From: SpSt-539 sp964549445
Lineage (GTDB): Bacteria > Planctomycetota > Phycisphaerae > UBA1845 > UTPLA1
Length of the DNA: 64,000 nucleotides
Assembly (NCBI GenBank): GCA_964549445.1
Contig: CAZJVS010000004.1
Span: forward strand, 112,816-176,815
Direction of reading: 5' to 3'
Made by a program: the position numbers and the translations under genes. Under the pieces are notes generated by a model, which saw only the letters and a list, made by a program, of their open reading frames with translations, was not told where the DNA came from and made no database searches. This document shows positions 43,500 to 52,714 of this stretch, piece by piece; positions within the stretch are counted from its first letter, which is position 1; each line of letters begins with the position of its first letter.

Positions 43500-45488
43500 T
43501 CAATGCGTCGACGATTGTGTTGCCGCGCCGGAAACTGGTCGCAATTGTCCCCACAACGGCGAACGACGCAGCGACGCGAAGCGCGGCTCTGACTCGGCTA
43601 GGTTGAGTAGCTCGGCGTCGCCTCTGACCGCCTTCACCAATGCCCGCCACGCGGCCTCCGTATCTCCCGCGCCAGCCGCACACGCTGCGAATGCAAAATT
43701 AATCGCCGGATTCTCCGGCGCGATCCGTATCGCCTCGCCTAATACCGCGTATCCGCGCGAATCCTGCCCGGTTTCCACCAGCGCGATCGCGTAGTTATAG
43801 AGATACTCCGCCTTGTCGGGAATCAATAGCACCAGTCGTTCATAATGGGGAAGGGCGTCTCTCGCGCGGCCCGTTCTCAGCAGCGCGTTGCCGAGATTGT
43901 AGAGCGCTTCCGGAAATGACGACTGCTGCGCGACGGTGCGTTGATAGTACGGCACGGCTTCCGCGTAGCGGCCAAGCTTTCCGAGTGCTCGGCCCGCAAG
44001 AAAGTTCGCCTCGGGCTCGTCGGGCCGCAAGTCCAGCCCCTGCATCAACCACGGCAGCGCTCGTTCGGGCCTTCCGATATCGATCAGTGCCTGACCCATC
44101 AATACTCGCGATCCGAAACCATCCGGTTTCAGGCGAATCGCCTCCGCCAATTCGTGCTCTGCAGCCTGCGGATTGTCGTAATGCATCCATGCACGAGCGA
44201 AGCATATCCGGCTGGCGGCGTCATTCGGAAACTGCCGGATCACATCCTGCCAGTACGTAATGCTGTTCGCCCAGACGGCCTGTTGTGTCCAGGTCTTCCA
44301 GCTAAGACCTAGGATCACGACAACGGTAATGCCGAACGCCGCCGCCGACTCGGAAACCCTCGGCGGAAGTTGCGTCACCAGTGCTGCACCGCCCAGTAAG
44401 AGCGCGATCATCGGCAGGTAGACGAAACGATCGCCGGTTAGGCTTCCGGCGAACTGGATTGCCCCCAGAACCACCGGGTTGATGAGGACGATGTATCCGA
44501 TCAGGCACACCCAGACGGCGCGTCGGCGAAACACCGCGAGGACGGTCGCGAGCAACACGACGACGGCGACTCCGGCCGCAAACGTTGGATTCGAGAGCCG
44601 AATCGCCTCAATCGGAGGAGCTGGATACTGTGGACAAAGCGGAAACGGCCAGAGCAACTTATAGAAATAGAATGCAGTGTTGTGCGATAAGATCAACCAG
44701 GTACTGTGAACAAAGCCCGGCACATCCGGCACAAACGTACCCAGTCGCGCGTCCTGCGAGACGTATGCGACCCACCCGATCAGGCCCGCCAGCATGAGCA
44801 TGGGCAACTTCTCCACGATGCGGCGCCATGACCACCGCCGATACGGCCAGAGGTCCAGCAGGAGTAGGTAAACCGGAAGTGACCATGCTGTCGGTTTGGA
44901 GAGGAGTGCGGCGGCGAGTGAAAGCGTCGCGGCGAACAGCCAGCCTCGCCGCCCGCTTCGAACGAAGCGACCATACGCAAGCAATGTCGTGATGGAGAAG
45001 AGCGTGGCCAGCAAGGTCTTTCGCTGGCAGATCCAGGTGACCGCTTCGACATTCATCGGATGCACGGCGAACAGGGCGGCTGCGAAAGCCGCGGGCCATG
45101 ATGGAACAAACGTTCGGATCCACGCATAGACGAGGGCGACATTCGCCATGTGGAGTACCACGTTGGTGGCGTGATACACGAATGGCTCCGGCGTCGCGGA
45201 GGTCGTGCCCTCCATGATCCGGTCCAGCATGAGAGACGCCATTGTCAGCGGTTGGTAGTACCCCGCGACAGTCGTTGGCGATCGCCACTCGGCGAAGAAC
45301 CACCAGAGCTTTTGCCAGCTCGGATAGCACACGTAAGGGTTTTCGAGAATGTATTGGAAATCGTCGAGGTTGATGAACCCGCACGACAGCGTCGGCAGGT
45401 AGAGCAGCCCCGCCCCCAGCGCAAGAAAAAGCGCCACAATCGCGTCGCGCGAGACGGACGCGGGTGGCGCTGAATCAGTTAGGTTCAT
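43500..45488 (-). CDS. TMTC-like membrane protein: GT-C-type N-terminus with C-terminal TPR repeats
   Basis: A 662-residue protein with about ten to eleven transmembrane helices in the first 400 residues, then about six TPR repeats (about 420-640). The first extracytoplasmic loop contains INLDDFQYI with an Asp-Asp pair (42-43), as in GT-C lipid-dependent glycosyltransferases such as PMT and TMTC proteins. HPMNVEAVTWICQRKTLLA is also typical of the TMTC/TPR family. It probably transfers sugars from a lipid carrier to exported proteins, but the substrate is unknown. Confidence 0.72.
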   Translation of the reverse strand: MNLTDSAPPASVSRDAIVALFLALGAGLLYLPTLSCGFINLDDFQYILENPYVCYPSWQKLWWFFAEWRSPTTVAGYYQPLTMASLMLDRIMEGTTSATPEPFVYHATNVVLHMANVALVYAWIRTFVPSWPAAFAAALFAVHPMNVEAVTWICQRKTLLATLFSITTLLAYGRFVRSGRRGWLFAATLSLAAALLSKPTAWSLPVYLLLLDLWPYRRWSWRRIVEKLPMLMLAGLIGWVAYVSQDARLGTFVPDVPGFVHSTWLILSHNTAFYFYKLLWPFPLCPQYPAPPIEAIRLSNPTFAAGVAVVVLLATVLAVFRRRAVWVCLIGYIVLINPVVLGAIQFAGSLTGDRFVYLPMIALLLGGAALVTQLPPRVSESAAAFGITVVVILGLSWKTWTQQAVWANSITYWQDVIRQFPNDAASRICFARAWMHYDNPQAAEHELAEAIRLKPDGFGSRVLMGQALIDIGRPERALPWLMQGLDLRPDEPEANFLAGRALGKLGRYAEAVPYYQRTVAQQSSFPEALYNLGNALLRTGRARDALPHYERLVLLIPDKAEYLYNYAIALVETGQDSRGYAVLGEAIRIAPENPAINFAFAACAAGAGDTEAAWRALVKAVRGDAELLNLAESEPRFASLRRSPLWGQLRPVSGAATQSSTH

Positions 45489-45518
45489 GCCGCTGTTTCG
45501 AAGGGTGGCGAACCGCCG

Positions 45519-46730
45519 TCAGGCGAAATATCGCCGGGCCTTGGCAAAGATCTTCGGATAGTCGAGCTTGTCCTTGCAGGCCGCCCGCGCACGCAGCAAC
45601 TCGGCGTCGCTTACGTCGAGCATCTCGGCCGACAGACTGTTGTAAAGCTCCCGACCCTGGCTCCGCTGCCCGTATCGCTCGTAATACATCACGCTCCGAG
45701 CCACGTCGTGCAATGCCGCCGGCTTGCCCAACGCCGCCTCGCACGCACCGCCGCAGGTCTCGCAGATGAAGTGTGGTCCGGCAGCGTAGAGCGCGTCGAG
45801 CAGTTCGCGGTCGTACCTCGCCAGCGGCTTCGCGTCTCGCGCTGCCGCCGTATTTTCGTCGATGATTTTGATGTTCACCATGTGCGACGTCATGCCGGTC
45901 AGTCGCTCGTCCTCGAGCACGGCCTTCACCACCGCCTGCTGCACAGACCAGTCGCCCTTGGCCAGTTTCTCCCAGCGATCCTTGAACGACGCCGAGCTGC
46001 TCTGCGTCTTCATCGCGATCATGCCGATGCCCGCCTTGGCGCACTTGTCGATCGCCGCGTTCATCGCGTCGTTCTTCGTGCTCCGCGGGTCGTATTTGAA
46101 CATGATCGCATCGACGAATCCGCCTTCGGCCGCGTTCGTCAGCGCCTCCGCCTTGTTCTTCGCATGGCACGAAAAGCCGACCAGCTTGCACTTGCCGCTC
46201 TTCTTCAGCTTTTCGGCGGTCTCCTTGTACTCATCGCTCTTCGGCCACTCGACGCATTCTTTCGGATACTCGCCGTCGCACAGCTCGTGCATGAACAAAA
46301 GGTCGATGTAATCCGTCTTGAGATTCTCAAGCCGCGCATCGACCATCTCGAGCATCTCTTTCGGCCCGCCGGTCGGGTGGCACTTGGTCACCAGGAAGAT
46401 TTCCTTCCGCTTCCCCGTCCGTTCAAACCACTTGGCAAGTTCCTTCTCCGACTTGCCCTTCTCATAGCAGTCTGCGCCGTCGAAGTAGCGAACCCCTTTG
46501 CTGTAGGTGTAATCGAGCAACCGCTGCGAAAGCGGAAATGCCGTTCCCTGGTTCAACACCGAGACTTGGATGCCGCTCCGTCCCAGCTTTCGCGTCGGCA
46601 ACGGCGGTGCATCCTTCGGCTTGGCGGCCTCGTCTCCGATCGCCAGAGATCCGCCGGCGGAGAGCGCCGCAACCGTCGCTCCGGCCCGCAGGAATTCTCG
46701 TCGCGATGATGATTGGGGGTTGTTCGCCAT
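45519..46730 (-). CDS. Tat-exported aldo/keto reductase
   Basis: A 403-residue AKR-fold oxidoreductase with a twin-arginine signal (SRREFLRAG then a hydrophobic Ala/Gly stretch, residues 9-32), so it is probably exported folded. The catalytic tetrad is Asp84, Tyr89, Lys116 and His148 (FDGADCYE, FLVTKCHP, IDLLFMHEL). The C-terminus has a Cys cluster, FICETCGGACEAAL. AKR enzymes with a C-terminal Fe-S segment are known, but only three Cys are clustered here, so a metal site is unproven. GGAAGGAG about nine bases before the ATG supports the start. Confidence 0.85.
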   Translation of the reverse strand: MANNPQSSSRREFLRAGATVAALSAGGSLAIGDEAAKPKDAPPLPTRKLGRSGIQVSVLNQGTAFPLSQRLLDYTYSKGVRYFDGADCYEKGKSEKELAKWFERTGKRKEIFLVTKCHPTGGPKEMLEMVDARLENLKTDYIDLLFMHELCDGEYPKECVEWPKSDEYKETAEKLKKSGKCKLVGFSCHAKNKAEALTNAAEGGFVDAIMFKYDPRSTKNDAMNAAIDKCAKAGIGMIAMKTQSSSASFKDRWEKLAKGDWSVQQAVVKAVLEDERLTGMTSHMVNIKIIDENTAAARDAKPLARYDRELLDALYAAGPHFICETCGGACEAALGKPAALHDVARSVMYYERYGQRSQGRELYNSLSAEMLDVSDAELLRARAACKDKLDYPKIFAKARRYFA

Positions 46731-46865
46731 CGGTTTCGACTCCTTCCGATTGGTTGGCTCTGCCTAGTACCGGCCAATTGTAACGAAATGCTCTATTCGA
46801 TGCACGCACTCCGCCTGAACCTCTCAATTCCTATCGTCCCGCAGCGGAATTGACGGCGACCCCGG

Positions 46866-46894
46866 TTGCGCCTACGCTCCCTCAGCGGTCATAC
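46866..46894 (+). promoter_or_regulatory. Possible sigma-70-type promoter for the DUF11 gene
   Basis: TTGCGC (46866-46871), a 17-base spacer, and TCATAC (46889-46894), about 46 bases before the ATG at 46941. Found by eye in the 210-bp gap between divergent genes. Confidence 0.28.
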
Positions 46895-46940
46895 GGGACC
46901 GGATTTCGTTGTATTAGCCATTTCACAAGGAGGCAAAATC

Positions 46941-47786
46941 ATGAAGATTGTTGCTCGTCTCGCTGTCCTCTCGTTAGTAGGGTACTTGCTCCCTGCCGCG
47001 ACCGCTGCCGGCCCCGCTTCGCCTGTAACCCCGGTTGCAGCGGCGGCCTTGGGTCAGGCCGGCGGGTCGGCCCCGATCGTCGAGATCACCAAGAAGTGCC
47101 CGGACCTGCGCTTCCTTGGTCGCGACGCCATCTTTGAGATTGCCGTTACTAATCGCGGTGGTGCTGCCGCCCAAAACGTTACTGTGACCGACGTCATTGA
47201 CGGGGCGGCCGACTTCGTCAGTGCCGACAACGGCGGCTCGCGTCAGGGCAATAAAGTTGTCTGGAGTCTCGGGAATCTGCCTGCTGGCGAGACCCGAAAT
47301 CTCAAGGTCAATCTCCGTTGCAACACAATCGGTACGGTAAAGAACCACGCCAGCGTCACCTATTGCGCGGCGGCCGAGGCCTCCTGCGAGATGCAGGTCC
47401 GCGGCATCCCAGGCGTCCTGCTCGAGGTCGTCGACGAGCACGACCCGATCGAGATTGGAGCGCATGAAACGTATACCATTATCGTAACGAACCAGGGCAC
47501 CGCCGAGGACACGAACATCACCATCGCGTGCGAGATCCCACCGCAGATGGAGTTCGTCTCTGCCGCTGGCGCAACCGTCGGGACGGCCCAGGGCAAGATT
47601 GTTACTTTTGCTCCGCTCCCGCGGCTCGCCCCCAAGGAACGCGCGACCTTTAAGGTCGACTGCAAGGGTATCAACACGGCTGGCAACGACACGGCCGACG
47701 TTCGATTCAAGACCTCCATGATCACCGACCAGACGAAGGCCGGCGGCGCCGTTACCGAGACTGAAAGCACCCACATCTACGAGTAG
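46941..47786 (+). CDS. Exported protein with two DUF11 (Ig-like) domains
   Basis: A 281-residue exported protein with a signal peptide at about residues 1-23. Two DUF11-type beta-sandwich repeats follow, the first around FEIAVTNRGGAAAQNVTVTD and WSLGNLPAGETRNLKV, the second around YTIIVTNQGTAEDTNITIAC. The conserved Cys in each suggests disulfides, as in outer-membrane Cys-rich proteins. No enzyme motif is present; a surface or envelope structural role is likely. AAGGAGG at 46927-46933, seven bases before the ATG, fixes the start. It is a single-gene unit with its own terminator. Confidence 0.8.
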   Translation: MKIVARLAVLSLVGYLLPAATAAGPASPVTPVAAAALGQAGGSAPIVEITKKCPDLRFLGRDAIFEIAVTNRGGAAAQNVTVTDVIDGAADFVSADNGGSRQGNKVVWSLGNLPAGETRNLKVNLRCNTIGTVKNHASVTYCAAAEASCEMQVRGIPGVLLEVVDEHDPIEIGAHETYTIIVTNQGTAEDTNITIACEIPPQMEFVSAAGATVGTAQGKIVTFAPLPRLAPKERATFKVDCKGINTAGNDTADVRFKTSMITDQTKAGGAVTETESTHIYE

Positions 47787-47817
47787 TCGCGGGCTCTCGC
47801 TTCGCAGGATTTTCCGA

Positions 47818-47865
47818 CGGGACCGGTCGCAGCCCCAACGCGTGCGGCCGGTCCCGCCGCTTTTT
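47818..47865 (+). terminator. Intrinsic terminator of the DUF11 gene
   Basis: A stem of about 13 base pairs with core CGGGACCGG / CCGGTCCCG and a 13-base loop, followed four bases later by five T's. Confidence 0.8.
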
Positions 47866-47927
47866 CCGGCCTCCGCCATCATCACCGCCGACGTCCTCGG
47901 CTATCATGCCGCCGAGCGCCGCGAAGC

Positions 47928-48803
47928 ATGGACCGCCCGATGAACTCGAAAGAACCCCTCATCCGCAATGTCTCCGACACCGCCCGCTGGGTCGCCTTCT
48001 ATCGCGCCCGCGAGACCGAACGGTCGGACGCGCTCTTCCGCGATTCGCTCGCCCGCCGCCTCGCCGGCCCGCGCGGCGAAGAAATCTCCATCGCCATGTC
48101 CTGGAGCCGCCACGACCTCTGGCCGTGGACCATGCGAACCGTGCTCATTGACCAGTTCATCACCGATCAGGTCGCCCAGGGCGTCGACACGGTCATCAAC
48201 CTTGCCGCCGGCTTCGACGCCCGTCCCTATCGCATGAACGTCCCGGTCTCGCTCAACTGGATCGAGATCGACCTCCCCGAACTGATCGATGAAAAAGAGA
48301 AAATCCTCGCCGACGAGAAGCCCCGTGTCCGACTCGAGCGCATCCGTCTCGACCTCGCCGACTCCGCCGCTCGCCGCGACATCTTCGAAAAGCTCGGCCC
48401 GCGCACGAAGAAAGCCCTGATCATCACCGAAGGCCTGCTCGTCTACCTCACGCGCGAGCAGGTCGCCGAACTCGCCAACGATCTCGCTCGCCCGCCGAGC
48501 TTCCGGCGCTGGGCCATTGATATCTCTTCCCCCGCGCTGCTCCGCCTGCTCGCAAAGAGCTTCGCCCGCCACCTCGGAGAGGCCAACGCCCCCTTCAAGT
48601 TCGGCCCGCCGGAAGGCGTCGAGTTCTTCGCCCCGGCCGGCTGGAAGCCCCTCCAAATCCACACAATGCTCCACGCCGCCGCCCGCCTCAAGCGTCTGCC
48701 GCTATTCCTGCGAATCATGGCCACGCTCATGCCGGAAAAGAAAACACCCCCCGGTAACCGCCGCCTCTGGGGCGCGTGCTGCCTCCTCGGCCGAGGCGAC
48801 TAA
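47928..48803 (+). CDS. Class I SAM methyltransferase of the LCMT (leucine carboxyl methyltransferase-like) family
   Basis: A 291-residue protein (or 287 if it starts at the ATG at 47940). Family signatures are RNVSDTARWVAFYRARETER, the SAM loop INLAAGFDARPYR, WIEIDLPELIDEKEKIL, and ITEGLLVYLTREQVAEL. Related bacterial proteins methylate carboxyl or hydroxyl groups of small molecules or lipids; the substrate cannot be read from sequence. The next gene starts 72 bases downstream. Confidence 0.85.
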   Translation: MDRPMNSKEPLIRNVSDTARWVAFYRARETERSDALFRDSLARRLAGPRGEEISIAMSWSRHDLWPWTMRTVLIDQFITDQVAQGVDTVINLAAGFDARPYRMNVPVSLNWIEIDLPELIDEKEKILADEKPRVRLERIRLDLADSAARRDIFEKLGPRTKKALIITEGLLVYLTREQVAELANDLARPPSFRRWAIDISSPALLRLLAKSFARHLGEANAPFKFGPPEGVEFFAPAGWKPLQIHTMLHAAARLKRLPLFLRIMATLMPEKKTPPGNRRLWGACCLLGRGD

Positions 48804-48875
48804 GCTCGCGGTTGCCCCCGACGCCCGGCGATGCAATGATCTCCTCGGCCGGCCGTCATCGGGGAGGTTCGCATC

Positions 48876-50822
48876 GTGCTTGGCGAGCGCATCCGACTTG
48901 TCACAGTACTTTCCGCCGCACTCCTCTCCGTCACCGCCGCGTTCACGTCAGCCGACACGCCAGCCAAGCCCCGCACGGTCGCCTTCCTAATCTGGGACAA
49001 CGTCGAACTCATCGAGTTCACCGGCCCCGCCCAGATCTTCGAATTCGCCCCCGGCTTCGACGGCTTCACCGTCGCACCGACCACCCAACCCATTCACAGC
49101 TACTTCGTCACCATCGTCCCGCAATATTCCTTCGCAAATTGCCCCCAGCCCGACGTCGTCGTCATCCCCGCCGGCTCGCAGATGATGCGCAGCGAGGAGC
49201 TGACCGCCTTCCTTCGCCGCATCGTCCCGAAGGCCGAGGCCGTCCTCACCGTCTGCAACGGCTCGCTCGTCCTCGCCAATACCGGCCTCCTCGACGGCCA
49301 GATCGCCACGACGCCGCACGCAAACCTCGACGACCTCGCCATCCTCGGCAAGAACATCCGCCCCTGCGCCAATCGCCGCTTCGTCGAGAGCGGGAAGTTC
49401 GTCACCGCCAACAGCTACTTCGCCGGTGTCGATGCGGCACTCTTTCTCGTCGCCAAATTAGCCGGCGAGCAGGCCGCCAGGCAATCCGCCGCCCGCAATC
49501 TCTACGACTGGCGTCCGCAGGACTTCGCCGGCGAACTCGCCGATCCGATCATTGTCCCGCCGTCGCGCCGCCGCCTGATGTTCGACACGTTGATGAAGGA
49601 CGGAGTCGACGCCGCCCTCGCCCGCTATCGCCAAATGCTGAACGACGGCCAGCCGAAGGACGCCCCAGCGAGCACCATCCCCGACGAATCTCGCCTGCGT
49701 TTCCTCTGCTGGAACCTCCAGAACGCCCGCCGCTACGACGACGCCCTCAAGCTCGCTCAGTTCTCCGCCGCCGCTTTCACCGAATCTGCGATGGCCCGCG
49801 CCTGTCTCGGCGAAGCGCAATTCTCCGCCGGCCGCCCGGCCGACGCCATGATCACGCTGCTCGGCGCTGCGGAAATGAAGGGTGAAAACGGCTTCGCTGC
49901 CGGTGTGCTCCGCCGCCTCCTATCAACAACGCCGCAGCAATGCGGCCTACCCTCGGGCCAGCGACCTATCACGCCCGAACAATCGGAACAGGCCCGCCGC
50001 CTCATTCGCAAATCTGCCATCCGCGCAACTGTCTTGATGATCCCCGACGGCGAGCCCGGGATACCGCTCTTCATCTCCGGACTCATCCGCGACGGCGACG
50101 GAAAGCCGATCGACGGTGCGATCGTCTTCGCCTTCCAGACCGACGCCAACGGCCACTACTCCGACGGCCTTGTCGCCGCTCCGAACGGACTGCACGACGA
50201 CCGCCACCCGCGCCTCTTCGCCTTCGCCCGCACCGGCCCCGATGGCCGCTACGAACTCCGCACCATCCGCCCGGCCGCGTACTCGGACGCCCCGGATAAC
50301 CCCGAGCACATCCACTTCGCCTTCGCCGCCAAGGGCTACCGCTCCTCCCGCCCGCGCGCCAACATCAACATGTACTTCGCCGACGACCCGCGCCTGAAAG
50401 GCGAAGCCGCCGAAGAAATCCGCTCCGACAAAGCCCACATCGTCACGCCAGCCCGCGACGCCAATGGGACGCAGTGGTGCGAATACGATTTCGTTCTGAT
50501 TCGTGAATCACCGCCGCCGGCGCCGACGACCCAAGCGGCCAACACTCGGATCCGTGTGGGAATGGACCTGGAGGACGCCCGTCAAATCCTGCTGGCGCAC
50601 GGCGCGGTCGCGACGCATTACCATCTCGGTCCCGGCAGGACCGATGAGAGACTGGAGTTTTTTCATCTCACGGACGGTGACGTTGTTCGCATCGTGTACA
50701 GCTTGAGCGAATCGGAGCGCGGGAAAATAAGCCGGTTATCGCTCCGCAGCTATCGCGGTCTGGTAGGCCACGAGTCCTATTCTGCGCCATTCCAAGACGT
50801 CGTCGAATTGGAATTGAAATAG
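48876..50822 (+). CDS. Exported fusion: DJ-1/PfpI-like domain, helical middle, intradiol-dioxygenase-like domain
   Basis: A 648-residue protein with a GTG start, GGGGAGG eight bases upstream, and a signal peptide at about residues 1-27. Residues about 33-195 are a DJ-1/PfpI fold: VAFLIWDNVELIEFTGP with Glu47, and the nucleophile elbow VLTVCNGSLVLANTGLLDG with Cys127, as in the N-terminal domain of GlxA-type proteins. Residues about 225-345 are helical and TPR-like. Residues about 395-515 look like an intradiol dioxygenase beta-sandwich, with candidate iron ligands Tyr428 (TDANGHYSDG), Tyr469, His478 and His480 (PEHIHFAF). The last 100 residues are unassigned. I know of no characterised protein with this combination. 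Confidence 0.72.
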   Translation: MLGERIRLVTVLSAALLSVTAAFTSADTPAKPRTVAFLIWDNVELIEFTGPAQIFEFAPGFDGFTVAPTTQPIHSYFVTIVPQYSFANCPQPDVVVIPAGSQMMRSEELTAFLRRIVPKAEAVLTVCNGSLVLANTGLLDGQIATTPHANLDDLAILGKNIRPCANRRFVESGKFVTANSYFAGVDAALFLVAKLAGEQAARQSAARNLYDWRPQDFAGELADPIIVPPSRRRLMFDTLMKDGVDAALARYRQMLNDGQPKDAPASTIPDESRLRFLCWNLQNARRYDDALKLAQFSAAAFTESAMARACLGEAQFSAGRPADAMITLLGAAEMKGENGFAAGVLRRLLSTTPQQCGLPSGQRPITPEQSEQARRLIRKSAIRATVLMIPDGEPGIPLFISGLIRDGDGKPIDGAIVFAFQTDANGHYSDGLVAAPNGLHDDRHPRLFAFARTGPDGRYELRTIRPAAYSDAPDNPEHIHFAFAAKGYRSSRPRANINMYFADDPRLKGEAAEEIRSDKAHIVTPARDANGTQWCEYDFVLIRESPPPAPTTQAANTRIRVGMDLEDARQILLAHGAVATHYHLGPGRTDERLEFFHLTDGDVVRIVYSLSESERGKISRLSLRSYRGLVGHESYSAPFQDVVELELK

Positions 50823-50827
50823 GCGGC

Positions 50828-51370
50828 TTAGCGCGAAATCATCGCGTCCAGCTTCAGCACCGTATTCCAATTCCGTGCCGTCCCCGAAAGTCCCAGCGTC
50901 CGCTCAATCACCGCATTCGTCAGCTTCGACGTGCCGATCCCGGCCGGATAAACAATGTAGAGCTCGCGTCCGACCGCCCGAAGGTACTCCGGCCCCTTGA
51001 TCGCGGCCGCAAGCGATTTCACTTTCGCGGCCGGAGGTGCGTCCTTCATGAACATGACGACAAGGTGGCTCGGGTCGCTCGTTGCTTCCTTCGCGAAGGG
51101 ATTGTCCGTTATGGTCTGATGCCACTCGTCGGCGGTGCGGACGGCGTAAGTTGGTGCAACGGAAAGTCGCTTCTTCGTTTCAACTTCCAACAGCCCCTCG
51201 AGCGCCGCCGCGGACTTCTTGCCGCCATCGAAGACGACGTTTCCGCTTTGTAGCAGGGTTCGCACGGCACAGAAGCCAAGCGCTTCAAACATCTCGCGCA
51301 GCTTCGCCATCGCCACGAGATTTCGCCCGCCGACGTTGATTCCGCGCAGCAGCGCGACGTGTAAAGCCAT
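50828..51370 (-). CDS. DUF1697 family protein
   Basis: A 180-residue cytoplasmic protein of the DUF1697 family. The N-terminus HVALLRGINVGGRNLVAMA, then LLQSGNVVFDGG, and the C-terminal signature ARNWNTVLKLDAMI are clear. The function is unknown. It converges with the preceding gene, with only five bases between the two stop codons. Confidence 0.88.
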   Translation of the reverse strand: MALHVALLRGINVGGRNLVAMAKLREMFEALGFCAVRTLLQSGNVVFDGGKKSAAALEGLLEVETKKRLSVAPTYAVRTADEWHQTITDNPFAKEATSDPSHLVVMFMKDAPPAAKVKSLAAAIKGPEYLRAVGRELYIVYPAGIGTSKLTNAVIERTLGLSGTARNWNTVLKLDAMISR

Positions 51371-51396
51371 GGAGTCTTGGACTACTGAAACTGCGC

Positions 51397-52551
51397 CTAC
51401 GGCTTCAGCGCCTCCTGCAACGCCAAAATCGCCAGCGCCGTCACATAGTTCGGATCACCCTCGTTCCACCGATCCGCGTTATTCACCCACGACCCGTCAT
51501 CCCGCTGCAGCGAAATCAATTTCCGGATCAATTCGATCCGCCAGTTGTGAATCGTCCCCTTCGAATCGGTGACCGTCGGCTCGCCCCACGCCTTCAGCGA
51601 CTTGGCAAACACGTGATAGTTGTAATACAGGCCCTGAAGCGACGACTTCCCTGCCGGCATTCCCGCATTCCCCTCCAGCGTGTAGTTCTTGCAGATCCAG
51701 TCGTATGCCCCTTTGACCCGCGGGTCCTTCTTGTCCACCCCCGCGTACAGCATGCTCTTGAACCCCGAATACGTCATCGACCCATACGACGGCACATCGT
51801 GCTTGATCAGCTCGCCAACGCCCGCCGCCTTGCTCTCGCCGCCGCTCACCGGGCTGTAGATAAACCCGCCGTCGTTGCTTCCCTTCTTGGCAAACGCCTG
51901 GTCGTTCGTCGCCGCCAGGTTCTGGCACCGCGAGATGAACTTCAGTGCCTTCTGATACGCCGGATCGCTCGCCGGCAGCCCGCTCTGGTGCAGCGCCTCG
52001 AGCATCATCTGCGTGTTCGACAGGTCCGGCCGCTTCGTCGACGTGTATCCCGCCCCGCCATACCACGGATTCGAAGGATCGATCTTCTCGTGGTCGTCGT
52101 ACTGCAGACTCGTCAGGAATCGCTGGGCCGCGTCGATTGCCGCCGACGTCTTCTCATCCCGCACGCCCGCGAGGAACGACAGCGCCACCGCCGTCTGATA
52201 GTTCTCAAGATTCATCCCCGGCGTGTAGATCCCGCCGTCCTTCTGCCGCGTCGCAAGCACCCGCTCAACCGCCTTTTGTACGACGGGGCTCCGCGGGCCG
52301 TATTTCCCGTCCTGCACGAATGCCTGTCCGACGATCGCGGTGATCGCCGCCCCATACTTCGGAGTCCACCCGCCCCCCGCGTCCTGCGAATTCTTCAAAT
52401 ACGCAAACCCCCGCTCGATCGCCGCCTCGGCCTCTTTCCTCACCTCCGGCGGAAGAACTCCAGAGTCCTTCGGTGCGTCAGCCCGCACTTGGCCGATAAA
52501 GAAGAGTGAAAGGCCGGCCGCAAGCGTCTGTAGTATCTTGGATTCGAGCAC
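51397..52551 (-). CDS. Exported squalene-cyclase/prenyltransferase-like alpha-toroid protein
   Basis: A 384-residue protein with a signal peptide (about residues 1-24), made of repeats of the terpene cyclase/prenyltransferase type: AYLKNSQDAGGGWTPKYG, ATRQKDGGIYTPG, and LQRDDGSWVNNADRWNEGD. The DXDD motif of squalene-hopene cyclases is not seen, so catalytic cyclase activity is unlikely; such secreted toroids are common in Planctomycetes. The GTG at 52551 is chosen because GAGGAGG lies six bases upstream; an earlier TTG would be too close to it. Confidence 0.75.
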   Translation of the reverse strand: MLESKILQTLAAGLSLFFIGQVRADAPKDSGVLPPEVRKEAEAAIERGFAYLKNSQDAGGGWTPKYGAAITAIVGQAFVQDGKYGPRSPVVQKAVERVLATRQKDGGIYTPGMNLENYQTAVALSFLAGVRDEKTSAAIDAAQRFLTSLQYDDHEKIDPSNPWYGGAGYTSTKRPDLSNTQMMLEALHQSGLPASDPAYQKALKFISRCQNLAATNDQAFAKKGSNDGGFIYSPVSGGESKAAGVGELIKHDVPSYGSMTYSGFKSMLYAGVDKKDPRVKGAYDWICKNYTLEGNAGMPAGKSSLQGLYYNYHVFAKSLKAWGEPTVTDSKGTIHNWRIELIRKLISLQRDDGSWVNNADRWNEGDPNYVTALAILALQEALKP

Positions 52552-52714
52552 AATCAACCTCCTCGCGCAGAATCAAAGCTTCTTCAGCCGACGCCTTGCA
52601 TCAGCCGAATCGTATTGTAACAATAGCCCTCAGCACCGGCCGTTATGACGGTGCCCGCTCCCGCGTGTTGCCTCTCCTCGCATTGGCCCTTGAAAACCAG
52701 AGAGGTCTGCCCCC

